From positions 54,554,157 to 54,618,156 of the forward strand of contig CM056381.1 of the NCBI GenBank assembly GCA_029718625.1: a stretch of 64,000 nucleotides of DNA, read 5' to 3'. Positions 47,850 to 60,841 of this stretch are shown piece after piece (the first letter of the stretch is position 1; each line of letters starts with the position of its first letter). A program made the position numbers and the translations under genes. The stretch is from Synaphobranchus kaupii (Eukaryota; Chordata; Actinopteri; Anguilliformes; Synaphobranchidae). Under the pieces are notes generated by a model. That model was not told where the DNA came from, did not search any database, and saw nothing but the letters and a program-made list of their open reading frames with translations.

Positions 47850-49115
47850 AAGCCGAGGCAGATAATGTAGTGAATCACGTCTACTTCTGCCTTATAAACC
47901 AATCGATGTAGCACCGCGCTAAACGATTGGGAAGCCTCACTGGCATGCTTCGCAGCCAGTACCCGATTTAGAATCAAACACCCGGAGCCATAGCTCACCG
48001 GTTGTATGGCAGCAGATTTCACTGGGGAACACTTTCCATGCCCAGGTTCGATCAATAGAATCTCGTGCCTTAGTACAATAAAGACTGCCTGCCGACGATA
48101 AAACATGGCAGTGGTCTTAAGTAAGGATCGAGGCAGATAGTGGCAGATAGTGCAGCGAAGCACGCGCACTCTGCCTTATAAACCTATCTATGTAGCATCG
48201 TGCTAGCCGATTGGGAAGCCCTTACTGATGTGCTCGCAGCAGTCAGTACAGGCTTTGAATCAATCACCGGAGCTGTAGCTCACGATCAACGGAATTCCAT
48301 GCGTTAGCAAAAAATAAAGAGCAGCCGTGGACGATAGAAAGTGGCGGTGGTTCTATCCAGGCAGATCAAGTCCAGGCAGATAGTGTAGCAAAGCAACGCA
48401 TACTCTGCCTTACAAACCAACGAGGTAGTACGAGAACTGTAGCTCTCCGCTCGTGCGGTAACAGATCTCACTGGGACACTCACCACGCCCAGGTTTGATC
48501 AATAGAATCTTGTGCTTTAGTACAATAAAGAGTAACTGCAAACAATAGACCGTGGCAGTGGTCTTTAGCAAGGGAAGTTGAAGCAGAAAGTGTAGCGACG
48601 CATGCGTACTCTGCTTTATAAACCAATCGCCGTAGCACTGTCGCTAGCTGATTGGAAAGCTTCACTGGTGTCCTCTTGCAGCCAGTGCACACTTAGAATC
48701 AATCATCGGAGCTGTAGCTCAATGGTTGTGCGATAACGGATCTTCCACGTTGGCACAGGATGATGAGCAGCGGCAGACGATAAAATGTGGCGGTGGTCTT
48801 TTTCAAGAAGTCGAGGCAAATAGTGTAGTGAAGCACGCATGCTCTGCCTTATACACCAACCGATGTAGCACCATTGCTAGCCAATTGGAAAGCCTCACTG
48901 CTTGCGCAGCCAGTGCAGACTTAGAATCAAGCCGCAGCTTGCCGATTGTTTGGTTGCCGATCTCACTGGGATATACTTACCACGCCCAGGTTCGATCAAT
49001 GGAATCTCATGCCTTAGCACAATAAAGAACACCCGCAGATGGTAAAACGTGGTGGTAGTGTTTAGTAGGGGAAGCCCAGGGAGATAGTGTAGCGAAGCAC
49101 ACGTACTCTGCCTAT
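47850..49115. repeat. Tandem array of ~220-290-bp units in the DIRS 5' region
   Basis: About five diverged units share, on the plus strand, CTCTGCCTTATAAACCAA, GTAGCAC..GCTAGCCGATTGG, AGAATCAATCATCGGAGCTG, CACGCCCAGGTTCGATCAAT and CAATAAAGA. They recur near 47895, 48170, 48410, 48610, 48850 and 49110. On the minus strand each unit offers ATTGGTTTATAAGGCAGAG, that is, a TATA-like box facing the Gag-like frames. On the plus strand each has box-A-like (GTAGCTCAATGG) and box-B-like (GGTTCGATC) phrases. Whether either drives transcription is not known. Confidence 0.8.
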
Positions 49116-49541
49116 AATCACAGAAAGAAACAAACCTGTATTTTGCTGTATACAAACGTGGCTTTATATATAGCACACGTGGCTACCGCAACAGTATCCA
49201 AGAGCCGACTATCCGAACAACATAGCAAAGTTATTCGCGGATGGGTCGGGTTATTCGCTTACCGGCGCCTTTTGGAGGACGATTAGAATCGTAAGAACGA
49301 AAAAAAACGTAGCCCCGACCGAAGTCACAAGGCGATAGGGGATTCGCACAGGAAAACAGTCTCACATTTCACTATGCATTGGCGAGGAAATTGAAGAGGA
49401 CTTCCGCAGTGATGCTCCCCCATTTATGGGAGGAATTGCGTCACTACGCGGGGGTCATGTACCATGACAATCTCGATGCATCTGGCCCCAGAAGGCCATC
49501 TATATTGATGACCCTAATGGTCGGAGGAACGAAATAGAACT

Positions 49542-50520
49542 CTGTATCAGTTACTTGAGAGATAACTGAAGATTGAAAGTGTGAGTCTTCACTGAGATTT
49601 TATTCCTTCATGTAACATGTAATAGTTGTAGGACTCCTTGCTGTATTGCTGTATTATATATAAATATATTATAAGTCCCCATGCAGTAATTTTTTAAATA
49701 GGGTTTTAGAGCCTGCCACTATTGGTGGAGACAGGCTGGAAATTTCAAGTCATTCCAACATTCTGTTGAAAACATATATTCCTTTATCTACCAGCAAAGC
49801 AACCTGTGCCTCTACCATTTTATTGGCATTTATAAATGTATTTATTTGTGCTGTATTTCATATTTTTCATATAAGATAGAGTATAAGGTGTACTTTTGGC
49901 CATGCCTGAACATGGGCTTAATCTCCCCCAACACAAATGGCAAGGTTGATTTTGAAAAGTCCGATGTTGCTGTATGATGTAGTAGGTATAGTGGGGTAAC
50001 AGTTTCCTTTCCAGTGTTCAAACCTTTGCACTAGAACCCAACGTTTATGTAACCTTCTTTGCATGCTAGATTTACATTCTTGCTAGCCTATCCACTCAAG
50101 TGCTGTATCTGCACACACAGCATGTTGTAGGTAGAACCTGACTTTTTAGTTTGAGTGGCCATGATGTTACAAAAAATAAATCTTAATCTTAGGCAGTTTT
50201 GTACATTATATTGGAAACTAATAAATAAAACACATGTTAAAGTGCTATGCTGTATAATGCAGACATTCAGTAAGTATGTAATCATCATGCTCTTGCAGGT
50301 AAAAAGAAAGGCTTGCTAGCTTGCCACTTGGCACAGGGAGCATAATATATGCCCTTGCACTACAAACAAAACAATTATGAAAGCTTTCGGTCAACCTGGC
50401 CCTGATAAAACACCATATTTATTGTACCGATCTGGGGCTGTGTGGTATGAGGGATGTGAGCCGGTGCACATTTAGAGAACGTCAAAAATGGCCCTTCAGT
50501 AATAGCATCCTGATTGCATA
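49542..50520. other. Spacer
   Basis: AT-rich, with no gene, SINE or element end recognised. Confidence 0.5.
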
Positions 50521-51150
50521 TACAGTGCACTCCAAAAGTGTTAGGACAGTGACACATTTTTTGTTGTTGTACTGGATTTGAAAAGGAATAGTGACTATGA
50601 GGTCAAAGTACAGACTTTCAGCTTTAATTTGAGGGTTTTTACATCCATATTGGGTGAACCATGTAGCAATTGCATCTTTACACATATTCCCCTCATTTTA
50701 TGGAACCATAAGTAATTGGACAAATTAACATAAACTTAAATAAAGTCATCATATTTAATATTTGGTTGCATATCCTTTGCATACCATGACTTCCTGATGC
50801 CGGTGATCAAACAACATCAAAAGACTCTTGATATCTTATTTTCAGGTACTCCTACAAGCGATACTATAACCTCTATGCATTTGAATGGATCTGTATGGGA
50901 ATTATGGGGTGTGACTAGATTAAACTGTAAATTACATGGGTATAGTATGGAACATATGGTTGGCTAAATGGCTGTTAAACATCAAGGGTCTGACGTATCA
51001 AACGAGCCTGAAACCATCACTCTGCTGCCAGATGTAGATATGGATGGATCACTTTTAAGGGTTGTTTCTTCTGACTCATTTTCCTATTGAACTCTATGGA
51101 AAAATAAGAACTGGCAATATCAATTTGAACTGGCAATAGCATTCTCGGAT
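50521..51150. mobile_element. Mariner-type end joined to foldback core, copy 1
   Basis: TA then CAGTGCACTCCAAAAGTGTT opens at 50521. A mariner-like subterminal follows (TTGGTTGCATATCCTTTGCA near 50761), then the core from CTTGATATCTTATTTTCAGG (50828) through CAAACGAGCCTGAAACCATC (50999) to TATGGATGGATCACTTTTAAGG (51037). Only the left arm of the palindrome is present. No ORF. Confidence 0.75.
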
Positions 51151-51719
51151 GTTGAAAAATACCAAATTTTAAAGAGTGTGACTCTCGATTTGGCAAAATG
51201 AGCATCTTGATAAAGTGGATGGATTGTTGGGGAATGTTTAATGTCAAATGAAACTGCTTAAGTATATGTGCATCTTTTAGTGGTTCATGTGGTCTGTGAT
51301 GTGAACACTACCTACAATAACATAATGGCCAAAAAGAGTCCATAAATAGGATGTTCTGTGTCCTACAGTATACTTGACGATTGTCACATTGTAATTTTGT
51401 CTTTTGGTTGTCTGTTCAGTTCTTATCCAAGATCACATATGAAATATGAATCATAGAAAATAAATTATCACATGTGCTCAGTGGACCAGTGTTGACAGGA
51501 TCTATTTTTATGTTAAGCCTGTCACGGTTTTCAAAATGTTCTGAAGAGTTTGAGATTTTCATTTTGACACATATCCTTCATTTTTGACTGGTTCAGATTT
51601 CAGACAGGAGCTGCATACACAAGTTCTGTGTAAACACCAATCAAACATGCTCATACACACTCTCATACACACATATGTATGTTTATATAAACATACAGTA
51701 GTCATATTTACACACATAC

Positions 51720-52391
51720 AGTGAGCAGGGTTTGGGTCACAGGACCAAGCGTGGCAGTAGGGAATCTGGTAGAACACCAATAAACAGATAGATCCGCACA
51801 GGAAAGGGAAAAAACCTCCCGGCGTAAACCCAAAACAAAGCAACCCCAAACGAGGGCGAACTCAAGAATAGCGAGTAATAAAACAAAAGAACCTCACGCT
51901 CTCACACAAGAAGCGATAACAGGAGGTCAGAGAAAAACTAAAGAAACACCCCGTATAAACAGGTGGAAAAACGAAAAAGAAACTAGAACCTGTTACCTAC
52001 AGCTCTAGGTGGGAACGAGCTGAACAAAAAGGTAACAGGTAGCGGAGTATAAAGGATAAAGAGAGAAAGGAAAGAAAAGGACTAAAATAAATCTTTCTCC
52101 TAACTCTAAACCGGACTTGCTGCCTTTCCTGTTCGTATGAACCAGAAATGCAGTGACCGAATATTATACCTTACCAACCTCCTTGTCAATATAGCAAAGA
52201 CAATATGGAAGCCCCGAGTAAGAAAGATGCAAGGATTAAATAAGGAGCGGAAATGCGGCGCAGGTGAAAACACTGAGTAGCAGGACAAGCAAAAACACGG
52301 GACGGATAACGAAAACCGAAGAAAGAGGACGCTACACGAGTGCTCCACGAAGGAGTGGCCACCTCAGGAAGAGCAGGCTGAGAACCCATGA
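51720..52391 (-). mobile_element. Antisense LTR-like sequence inside a foldback copy
   Basis: On the minus strand it starts TGTCATGGGTTCTCAGCC at 52391 and ends near 51720 in CAAACCCTGCTCA. Purine-rich plus-strand sequence (minus strand T/C-rich) matches the look of the other LTRs. The foldback core resumes directly at 52392. A target duplication was not found, so the left limit is uncertain. Confidence 0.5.
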
Positions 52392-53059
52392 CAGAGGTAT
52401 CAAACGAGCCTCAAACCATCACTCTGCTGCCAGATATGCAGTACATACTGTATGGATGGATCACTTTAAGGGTTGTTTCTCCTGACAGATTTTCCTATTA
52501 AACTCTGGAAATTAAGTCAGGAGAAGAAACCCTTCAAGTTATCCATCCATATCTACTGCATATCTGGAAGCAGAGTGATGGTTTAAGGCTTGTTTGATAC
52601 ATCAGACTCTTGATGACTTAGAGCCATTTAGCCAACAATGTTTTCCATACTGTTCCAGTGTAATTTACAGCTAAATCTAGTCCCACCCCCCAATTCCCAT
52701 CGAGATCCATTCAAATGCAGAGAGGTTATCGTATCACTTGTAGGAGTACCAGAAAATAAGATATCAAGAGTCTTTTTATGTTGTTGTGTCACAGACATAA
52801 GGAAGTCATGGCATGCAAAGGATATGCTACCAAATATTAAAGATGATTACTTTATTCTACATTATGTTAAACTGTCCAATATTTTTTGATGCCTGAAAAT
52901 GGGCGGGACTATGTACAAAAGGTTCTATAATTTCTGAACGGTTCATCCGATATGGATGCAAATACCAGTCTGCACTTCATTGTCATTGTATCCTTTCAAA
53001 CTCAAAGTTCTAGAGTACAGAATCAGAATAATGTCCAAGGAATTATTGTGCTCACTGTA
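52392..53059. mobile_element. Foldback core with mariner-type end, copy 2 (inverse)
   Basis: Part of the left arm (52392-52490), a hairpin turn around 52495, then the full right arm (52510-52765, GTCAGGAGAAGAAACCC to TAAGATATCAAGAGTC). A mariner-like subterminal follows, and the inverted end CAGTGAGCACAATAATTCC finishes at 53057 before TA. The end differs from those of copies 1, 3 and 4. Confidence 0.75.
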
Positions 53060-53280
53060 CATGATGTCCCTCACACCCACCCTCTTTATCTTTCACCAGC
53101 TTTGAATGGCTAAATCTGAGTGAAATAAAATGGAAGAACTTAATTGAATACCAAACATGTGGGGCTCTATACTTTTTAGAGTATATATATTTATGATGTT
53201 ATTTTAACAGAAATATTTTTTTGTTTTATGGAAGGGTATGAGGTAATTTATTTAAAAACAATAAATATGTTTTACTTTAT

Positions 53281-53313
53281 CCCCCCCCTCACACACACAC
53301 ACACACACACACA
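53281..53313. repeat. C tract and (CA)n microsatellite
   Basis: Eight C, then TC, then about 12 CA units. Confidence 0.95.
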
Positions 53314-55830
53314 GGCTAGAACAGATGTTAAGCATTTAAAATGTTTCTGTAGGACATATTCCACCAGTCTGTTCTTCAGCACAGCCATTCCTGCAGTGTG
53401 TAGTTCTGGGCTTGTTGAATACAGTAACCCATTAAAGTGCTGCTCTGTAGTTGAAAATTTTACAGCAAAACAGCATGCATTTCATATCTAATACTGGATT
53501 CAGATGAATGAATCTGAATATCTACGCAATGCAAAAACATTTTCGGAAACAATGATGCAAGACAATAAACAACTCCTGCATCAAAGTCACTTTTTATGTT
53601 GCTATTTTTATGTGCCCTTTGTAAATGGACTAGACATTCGTTAGACTACTTACATAAGGTCAATGGATGCCTCTGTGCATAAGAGAAAATCAGCTGGTAC
53701 AGTCAGATACTACATGAGCAAATTTACGAAAAGGTTAACCTTACATTTCACAAGCACAATAAAACAAATACAGTGAAAATCTACTGTGCTGGAAACTGTA
53801 TATTTGTTCTTTAGCAGACTTTGGGGTTCTCTTACTATCCTATGGCCATGGCCAAAATATTAGTAATGAGTGTGTGATGATACCCTTTCAAGAGAAAACA
53901 GTGATGTGAAAAATGCCTCTAGAATACACTGAATGTAAATAATACAATAAATAATTGTATACAATAAACAATAAATAATATCAACCAAAAGTTGATTTTG
54001 ATTTTAAGTGTATTAGCATAATACAACAACTGGTCAACTTCTGCTTTTCACAATGGATGTAAGCCCAATGATATCTTTGAAAGGGTTCAACCTTATTTGA
54101 CAAATCCGGTAATAAAACTGATCAGCAAATACCTATATACGTACAAAACTGAATGAGAAAAAAGTAACCTGATGGCTACTTACGGCTACCTACTACTCAC
54201 AAAACATTCAGTCACTACATTCATATTCATGTTTATATCTACATGGTACTGGTAAATTCAGGAAAAGACACAAAAAAAACTTGCCAATTTTAAACAAGTG
54301 AATAATATTGAAGTTGGAAAGTGCTGTTGAGTTCTTCAGTTACAAGCTTTCCAACAGACATTTATGATGTCTGTACCATTGCCCCCCCCCCCCCCCCCCA
54401 AACCATATAATGTTGTTTCTCAAGGAGCCAATATAGCCATGAAATACAAATGAGCAGCACTAATAGGCTTAGAGTCTGGTTTACTAGTATGGAAGCAATA
54501 CGCATGGAGATGTGCACAAGCCCTGATCAAATGAGGCAAGTTCTGAACTGGAGAGATGTAAAGACTCAGTTCTTTTTATGAGGATTCATTTAGAAAAAGC
54601 ACTTTGCTCTGACTGTAATCTTTTGTAATTACAGGGTGAGTTCATAGTATCCCATATGCTAGGCTGCCGTGCTGTCCTGCCACGGTCATGCACTGGTGAC
54701 AGAAGTTTCAGGAGAAACTATCGAGATGTGATTGTTTTTGGGGGGGTTCCTCACTTTGGGTCCTTTGTTTGGGAAGCCCTTTACCTGATGACAGTATCAT
54801 ATCTAGGTTTCTACTACAGATAAATGTTCCGTGCTGCAATTAATCCTTGCAGACTGTTATTTTATCAAAATAAAGCATACTGTTAAGAATTAGAAGTGTG
54901 TTAACCCTTTGCAAAGATGCCTAGTGGCAATATTTTGCTCAACTGAGACATTCGTTGCTCCTGCAGCCAAACTATTAGTGTAAATCACAAACTCTGTGTT
55001 TTAACTTTATTGGGAGATGATTTGTGACAACTCCGCCAAATAAGGAGTTTCTAAGTGTCACTATTTTCCCATAGCAAGTCCATTTAACAAGCAAGCCCCC
55101 ACCCATGCTATACCTATCCATGTGTGACATAGTGGACAATAGCATCTATGTTTGAGTTCATAAATATATTTATTCATCATATATTACAATTAGAATTCCG
55201 TCATAGCAACAAGATAAACCCAACAATAGCCTGATCGTATGCCAAAAAAGCAGTGAAAAGCCCTGCTCACTCAAATGCAAAATAAACGTAAAATTATTGT
55301 CTCATCATCCCACGTATTCTACTATGAATATTTGCTACTAAATAGGAAATAAATATACAATCCTACCATTGGTTTTATACATAGAGATGTTCCTTTCAAA
55401 ATTCAGTGGTCATTTATTGTCTCGTACAATGCATTTGAGAAATATACAACACTTTATACCGCTATTACAGTATCTTAAACGTCGACTCGTAATACCCCCC
55501 ATGCCCTGCAAGCCTGTCTCATTCATTACATTTCATTCTGGTTTAATTGTCGGCTCTTTTATCCAATAGAGTACATTATAACCTTAGCAACGGTATATGC
55601 AATGTCTTATTGGGTGCTTTAAACAATTAATTACAGCCCAGCGTAATGGCAGTTTTCGTTTTAACTGACTAGTATTACGCAAACTCTACAGAAAACGCAT
55701 TGCCCGACTGGAGTTTTCCCTTCCCGATATTTAAGTAGTACTACTTCTAAAATGCGGTTGGTCTCGCTGGCTACATATGTACATATGTTAGTTTTTCCAC
55801 TCGAGCACTTTCTTGTCACAATATGATTGA
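53314..55830. other. Spacer, no genes recognised
   Basis: AT-rich sequence with an 18-base C run at 54382-54399. No element ends, ORFs of note or RNA genes were recognised in 2.5 kb. Confidence 0.5.
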
Positions 55831-57367
55831 TAGGCCTTGTAGCATCCGATAATGTAATAATTTCCTGAAAATGTAATAACGCCTGAAAATGTAATACAAT
55901 TTGCACTTAACTTGACCAATAATGTAATAAAATGTCCTGACTGATAATGTAATACTTTTGACGGATAATGTAATACTATGTTCATTTTCAGTGAGTTCTA
56001 CATTTTGTGTTTTAAGAATTTAAGAATGTTATATATATACTGGATTTTAAATGAAATGACGACTATTAGGTGCAGACTTTGAGCACCATACAGCCATATG
56101 CACATGGGCAGAAACTCAGGGACATGGATTATACCACGGATTTCCAACAAAACACTGCCTCATGAAAACAACCACAATCCAACAAAACAACTTTCGGTAA
56201 CACTTCATTTGAAGGGGGTATACATAAGCATTCATAACATGACACCTGACATAAACATACATAACCAGTCATAAATGTTTGTTCCACCTGGTCCTAAAGG
56301 GTTATTATGTCACTTTCAATGTCAAATTGACATCATCCTCTATGTCAAGTGACATAGTGGTCAGCTGACATATACTGTCATACTGATATATTATGACACT
56401 TTCAGCATCAAAATTACATAGTACTTTATGACAATTGACATTTGTCGTTCTGCATGTTCCTCATCTAACTATAAAGGCAGGAATTTCACGCAAAGCGAAG
56501 ATGCGAATTTGCTTCGCCACCGGAAGCGAATGTTTTATTCACCCCTTCGCTCGCATAGAATGGAAGTGAATGGGAGGCGAATATTCGCCAATGTTAATTT
56601 TGCGCATGTGTGACCATGCCCGCACGAGATGCATGCCTACCTCGGGATCGGGCAAGCCACAGCCGTGCGCGAGACAAGGAGACGCACGTTTTGAACGGGC
56701 ACTGCACGAGTTAAGTCAAAATAATATAATCAAGCCAATCATTTTGCCACTAGGTGGAGCTCTAGTGGAGCTAAACTGAAAATACCTCCAGCACTAGCTA
56801 CACACTGCATTGAAGTTTTCTCCCTTTATATGATCACTTGGCAAGGTACAGTATGAAATGTCACAGCATCAATCCTGCAGATTTCTGTAGGATATCAGAA
56901 AAAGTTTGATAGGATATGAGGATAAAGTGGTGGGCTTCAGGCTAGATTTTTTTTTATTGACCATGTGTTACATGCTAGTTAGAAGTTGATGCTAACTTCT
57001 TATCACATTAGCCAAGGCTAGGCTACTTCTTTAAATAGCCAAAGATTTCTATAGGATATCAGAAAAGAGTTTGATAGGATATGAGGATAAAGTGGTAGGC
57101 TACAGGCTAGATGTTTTTATTGACCACATGTTTAGAAGTTATTTAAGTTAATTAATTAATGAATTCCCAATAATGTAATAAGGCATTACATTATTGGTAA
57201 AAATGATATTACAACATCAGTCAGGAAATTTTATTACATTATTGGTCAAGTTATTACATTATTGGGTTTTATTACATTTTCGATCAAGTTAAGTGCAAAT
57301 TTTATTACATTTTCAGGCGTTATTACATTTTCAGGAAATTATTACATTATCGGGTGCTACAGGCCTA
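55831..57367. mobile_element. 1.5-kb element with AATGTAATA-rich inverted ends
   Basis: The left end TAGGCCTTGTAGCATCCGAT and the inverted right end TAGGCCTGTAGCACCCGAT continue into over 90 bp of near-identical arms built from AATGTAATA units (AATTTCCTGAAAATGTAATA, AACGCCTGAAAATGTAATA). The right arm carries more units than the left. The interior (56040-57160) has no transposase. At 56200-56430 it includes a MITE-like stretch beginning near AACACTTCATTTGAAGGGGG, and GATAGGATATGAGGATAAAG is repeated at 56909 and 57074. The superfamily is not determined. Confidence 0.75.
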
Positions 57368-57579
57368 TTGTTATTTTCGCATTTTGAGTGCATTTCACAT
57401 ACTGTAGTGCAATCATTCATTTTATGTGTGATGTAGGCTACCGATTTTCATTGAAGATAGAACATTTGGCAGCATTTTGCAGATGATGGAATAATATTTT
57501 ATTTTCATGTTATTGTACATATAGGGGGGCATGGAAAATGCTCATTCCAATTTACTGAGCGCTGATATGTGGTAGATTA

Positions 57580-58165
57580 ATGTTTTTTCCTTGGAGTCCT
57601 TTAAGGGTTTTCCTTTAACTTTAAGGGTTTCTTCTCCTGACTTATTTTTCCATAGAGTTCAATAGGAAAATTTGTCAGGAGAAATAACCCTTAACATGAT
57701 CCATCCATATCTACTGCATATCTGACAGCAGAGTGAAGCTTTGAGGCTCGTTTGATACCTCAGACCCTTGATGACTTACAGCCATTTTACCAACCATGTA
57801 TTCCATACTGTTCCAGCATAATTTACAGCTAAATCTAGTCCCACCCCCCAATTCCCATAGATATCCATTAAAATGCAGAGACGTTATAGTATCGCTTGTA
57901 AGAGTACCAGATTACTTTATTCTATATATAAATTATGTTTTTTTTTAAATGAAGGTGCCAATAATTGTGGCACACACGGTTTTGTTAAAAATAGTTATTT
58001 CTTGATGAGGGATTTTTTTTCACATAATAAATTTACTTCAATTAAAGGTTGGATTTATCTCATTTTTTCAGTGTGATATTAAGGCAATTCACCAAATGGT
58101 TAATGTTTTATAACCCTTTTTACTCATCTTTACCAGGGGTGCCAATACTAGTGGAGGGCACTGTA
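57580..58165. mobile_element. Foldback core with mariner-type end, copy 3 (inverse)
   Basis: The core palindrome turn lies near 57650 (GACTTATTTTTCCATAGAG), the right arm runs to AGAGTACCAG near 57910, and then a mariner-like region ends in the inverted CAGTGCCCTCCACTAGTATTG at 58163 followed by TA. The join of core and mariner part lies at a different core position from copies 1 and 2. Confidence 0.75.
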
Positions 58166-59825
58166 TATGCTTTATAATGGACAAAACAAATTTAATTCAT
58201 TTTATCACATATTTTGGATAGGGTTTTGGACCCATAGATACCTGCCCCCCGATACTGATGAAAAGATAGTAATTCCCATTTGAAAATTATGCAAAAGTGA
58301 GTTTTATGAGGCAAAACTGTTGATTTGTAATTATTTATTTTTTTATTTAGAGCGGTGCACAATTTGGCCATTTGGATAGACACTAATGGACAACAGGGTA
58401 CACTGCCTATATTTTGCATCACAGATTTTTAGTACTTCTGTATATCATCCTCAGATGCTGCACACTTGTGGATATGGATATGTTTATGATCCAGGACATG
58501 TATATATTTACCTGTTTCACTTATGCAGCTCTCAGTATTTTGTTGCAAACTAAAGAAAAACTTTTTTTTTTTTTGCATTTTTCCAAAGTTTCTTTGAGTT
58601 TTATTTGCATTTTTGCCACTTTATTTTGACTTAGTTGACAGTTAGATTTGTTTATTTTCATAATTTGTACAATTTACAATAGTGCATATTGTAAATGGTA
58701 CACCTGTCTTGTTTCATTTAAACCATTTACTGTGATACTCACACCTGGAGTTATATAACCTTAAACAGAGCACCCCCTAAATAGATGAGAATTTACCAAA
58801 TTTGCCATCTGCGCAAAGGGGTTAATAGATTGGTAAATGATAGAATTTTCCTAAAGTAAGTCTGTAAAACACAGTCTCAAATCCACAAAACGTTTTCAAA
58901 ACTTCTGCCACTATGGGATTGCAGGCACTCTGGCGGAAAAGTTATTTTGAAGGGATGTTGACTGTTCTCCATAATCACAAGGTGTGATTTTAACAGTTGT
59001 GGATTAAATCAATGCTGTAATGTATTTGCTTTCAGAAAAACTGGTACAATCCTTGCCATGCAAGGAGACAAGAGTGGTAAACACTTGTTTGAACAGACAT
59101 GTCTGAAGTTAATCCCTTCTCAAGCACCACCTTTTTTGAACACAAGCCCGAAAATAAAATGGTTACTGTTCTTGGAACCCCTTTGACTATAGGCATAATC
59201 CTGGTCTGTTCTGTAAGGAACCCCTGGGAGTTTGTTATCCAAGAGTCAGAATTACTCTCAGCAACAGAAACTCAAACACAGTGGAAGTGCATCCTGCTGT
59301 AGCCTACTTTTATTTTAATAGCTTAAACAATTATATTCTATATATCTTCTAATTTATTATTCCCACTTGTTTACCATGACACATACTCTACATGTTACCA
59401 TGAAGCCCAGTTGATATGAAAGTATTCTGGAAAGATTGAAGATATCAGTACTAAACTTGTAGTTATGTCACTAGTGTTTTTACTGTAACTTGATGTGTGA
59501 CTGCAAGCTCAAAAATTCCATCACATCCTTTAATCTGATCAAATAATAAAACAAAACCTGAAACAGGTTGTCATGACTAAGCTGCTATTATGTACAAATA
59601 TCAAGACATCCATTAATTTCACATTAAAAATCATTACTTGTAAAAAAAAACTTATGGAAAATGTAACCTTCTGAAGGTCCCCTCCACAGTGCAACTGTTT
59701 CCCAAGATTTGGGTGGACTTATTAGGTACATTAAAGACAACTAGAGTCATGGGAAGAGTTGACAACTGAATGATTTTGCAATGTCAGAATGAGAGAAAGG
59801 ATCTGCTTTGTAGTCGCGTCAATGA
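58166..59825. other. Spacer
   Basis: AT-rich, no gene or element end recognised. Short T-runs occur near 58563. Confidence 0.5.
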
Positions 59826-59829
59826 CCTT

Positions 59830-59905
59830 CAATATGCACTTATTGTACGTGGCTTTGGATAAAAGCGTCTGCCAAATAATTGTAATGGAATGTAATGTAA
59901 TGAAA
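59830..59905 (+). repeat. SINE/LINE-type 3' tail
   Basis: GGCTTTGGATAAAAGCGTCT, then GCCAAATAATTGTAATGGAATGTAATG. This phrase is the conserved 3' tail shared by many fish SINEs and L2-type LINEs. The body upstream is not recognisable. Confidence 0.7.
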
Positions 59906-60841
59906 GACAGTAATAATGGAGGATGGGTAGGACATTGGCATTCAGGAACAGGATCTTACGGGTGATTATTACTGCCCGTACTCTCCAGTTGACTTCTTTC
60001 TGCTGGCCACGGTGAATGGTAGGGCTGGGCGGTATGCCTTATTTTTACGTATACAGGTATAAGTTCACGCAACGGTGTCCAGTTTTGCAATGCCATCATC
60101 AACGGTATTTTATTGTTTTTCATCCAATGAATGTTAAAAATTGCATATTGCAACAGTATGGTAAAGAATTTGCGATGTAAACCTAAGGTTAATTGTCTCT
60201 TTTGAATGAAACTCAGACCGTTTCATTATAAAGGAATCGGAGCCAAGTGACACCAGTGGTGAAACCTCTCAGTCTGTGGTGCAACTGGCTGCCCTTTTAA
60301 ATTGTTAAAGGATAGGTTCACCTTTTTTAACCCGGACCTTATTAAAACGTTGTTTCCCATTATTTATAATGGTGCATAGCACAACCTTGCTGATAGCTTT
60401 ATTATCCAGAAATATACAATTTAACTGCAGCTTCTCAGTGGGTTTAAATGCGTTCCAATAAAAAACAGTGATAAATCTCCTATGAGAAAACGGGAAACGC
60501 ACACTATACTTGACGAAAACCATGCTTTATATCAGGTTTTATTGAATAAATTCTGAACTTCCGTAAATCCATTCTCTTGGCTAAATCCGTGCCGGAATAT
60601 AAGAGAAAGCTAGCGGACAACAATGCTGAGTTCATCTCCTTTTATGAGGCTGCTGGGAATCTAGTGCGGAAGTTTACAAAGGGATGTACGGCGGCAATTG
60701 CAAGAAGTAGTTCCAAATCAAACGTGATATCACTGTTATTAAAAACATCTTCTGAATAAACGAAGACAAGATGAAAAGAGACACGTGAGCATACCGTGAG
60801 TTTCCAGTTTTCAAAAAGGAGATTTATCATTGGCTAAACTA

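Larger units (their letters stand above)
43869..49541 (-). mobile_element. DIRS1-like tyrosine-recombinase retrotransposon, decayed
   Basis: Inverted terminal sequences are visible: TTCTATTTAGTTCCTCTGAC at ~43905 pairs with GTCGGAGGAACGAAATAGAA at ~49519. On the minus strand from the right lie a tandem-repeat 5' region, Gag-like frames, a reverse transcriptase remnant, RNase H, and tyrosine recombinase pieces, the DIRS order. LTRs and an integrase are absent, as expected. The left end also has GAACTCATAGAACATGGTTA, which has no partner at the right, so the right end is probably trimmed. A TTAA MITE is inserted in the recombinase. Confidence 0.88.

Noticed and set aside
47990..49060. Possible tRNA genes suggested by GTAGCTCAATGG and GGTTCGATC
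   Set aside because: No cloverleaf with paired acceptor and anticodon stems could be drawn; the phrases are parts of a longer tandem unit.
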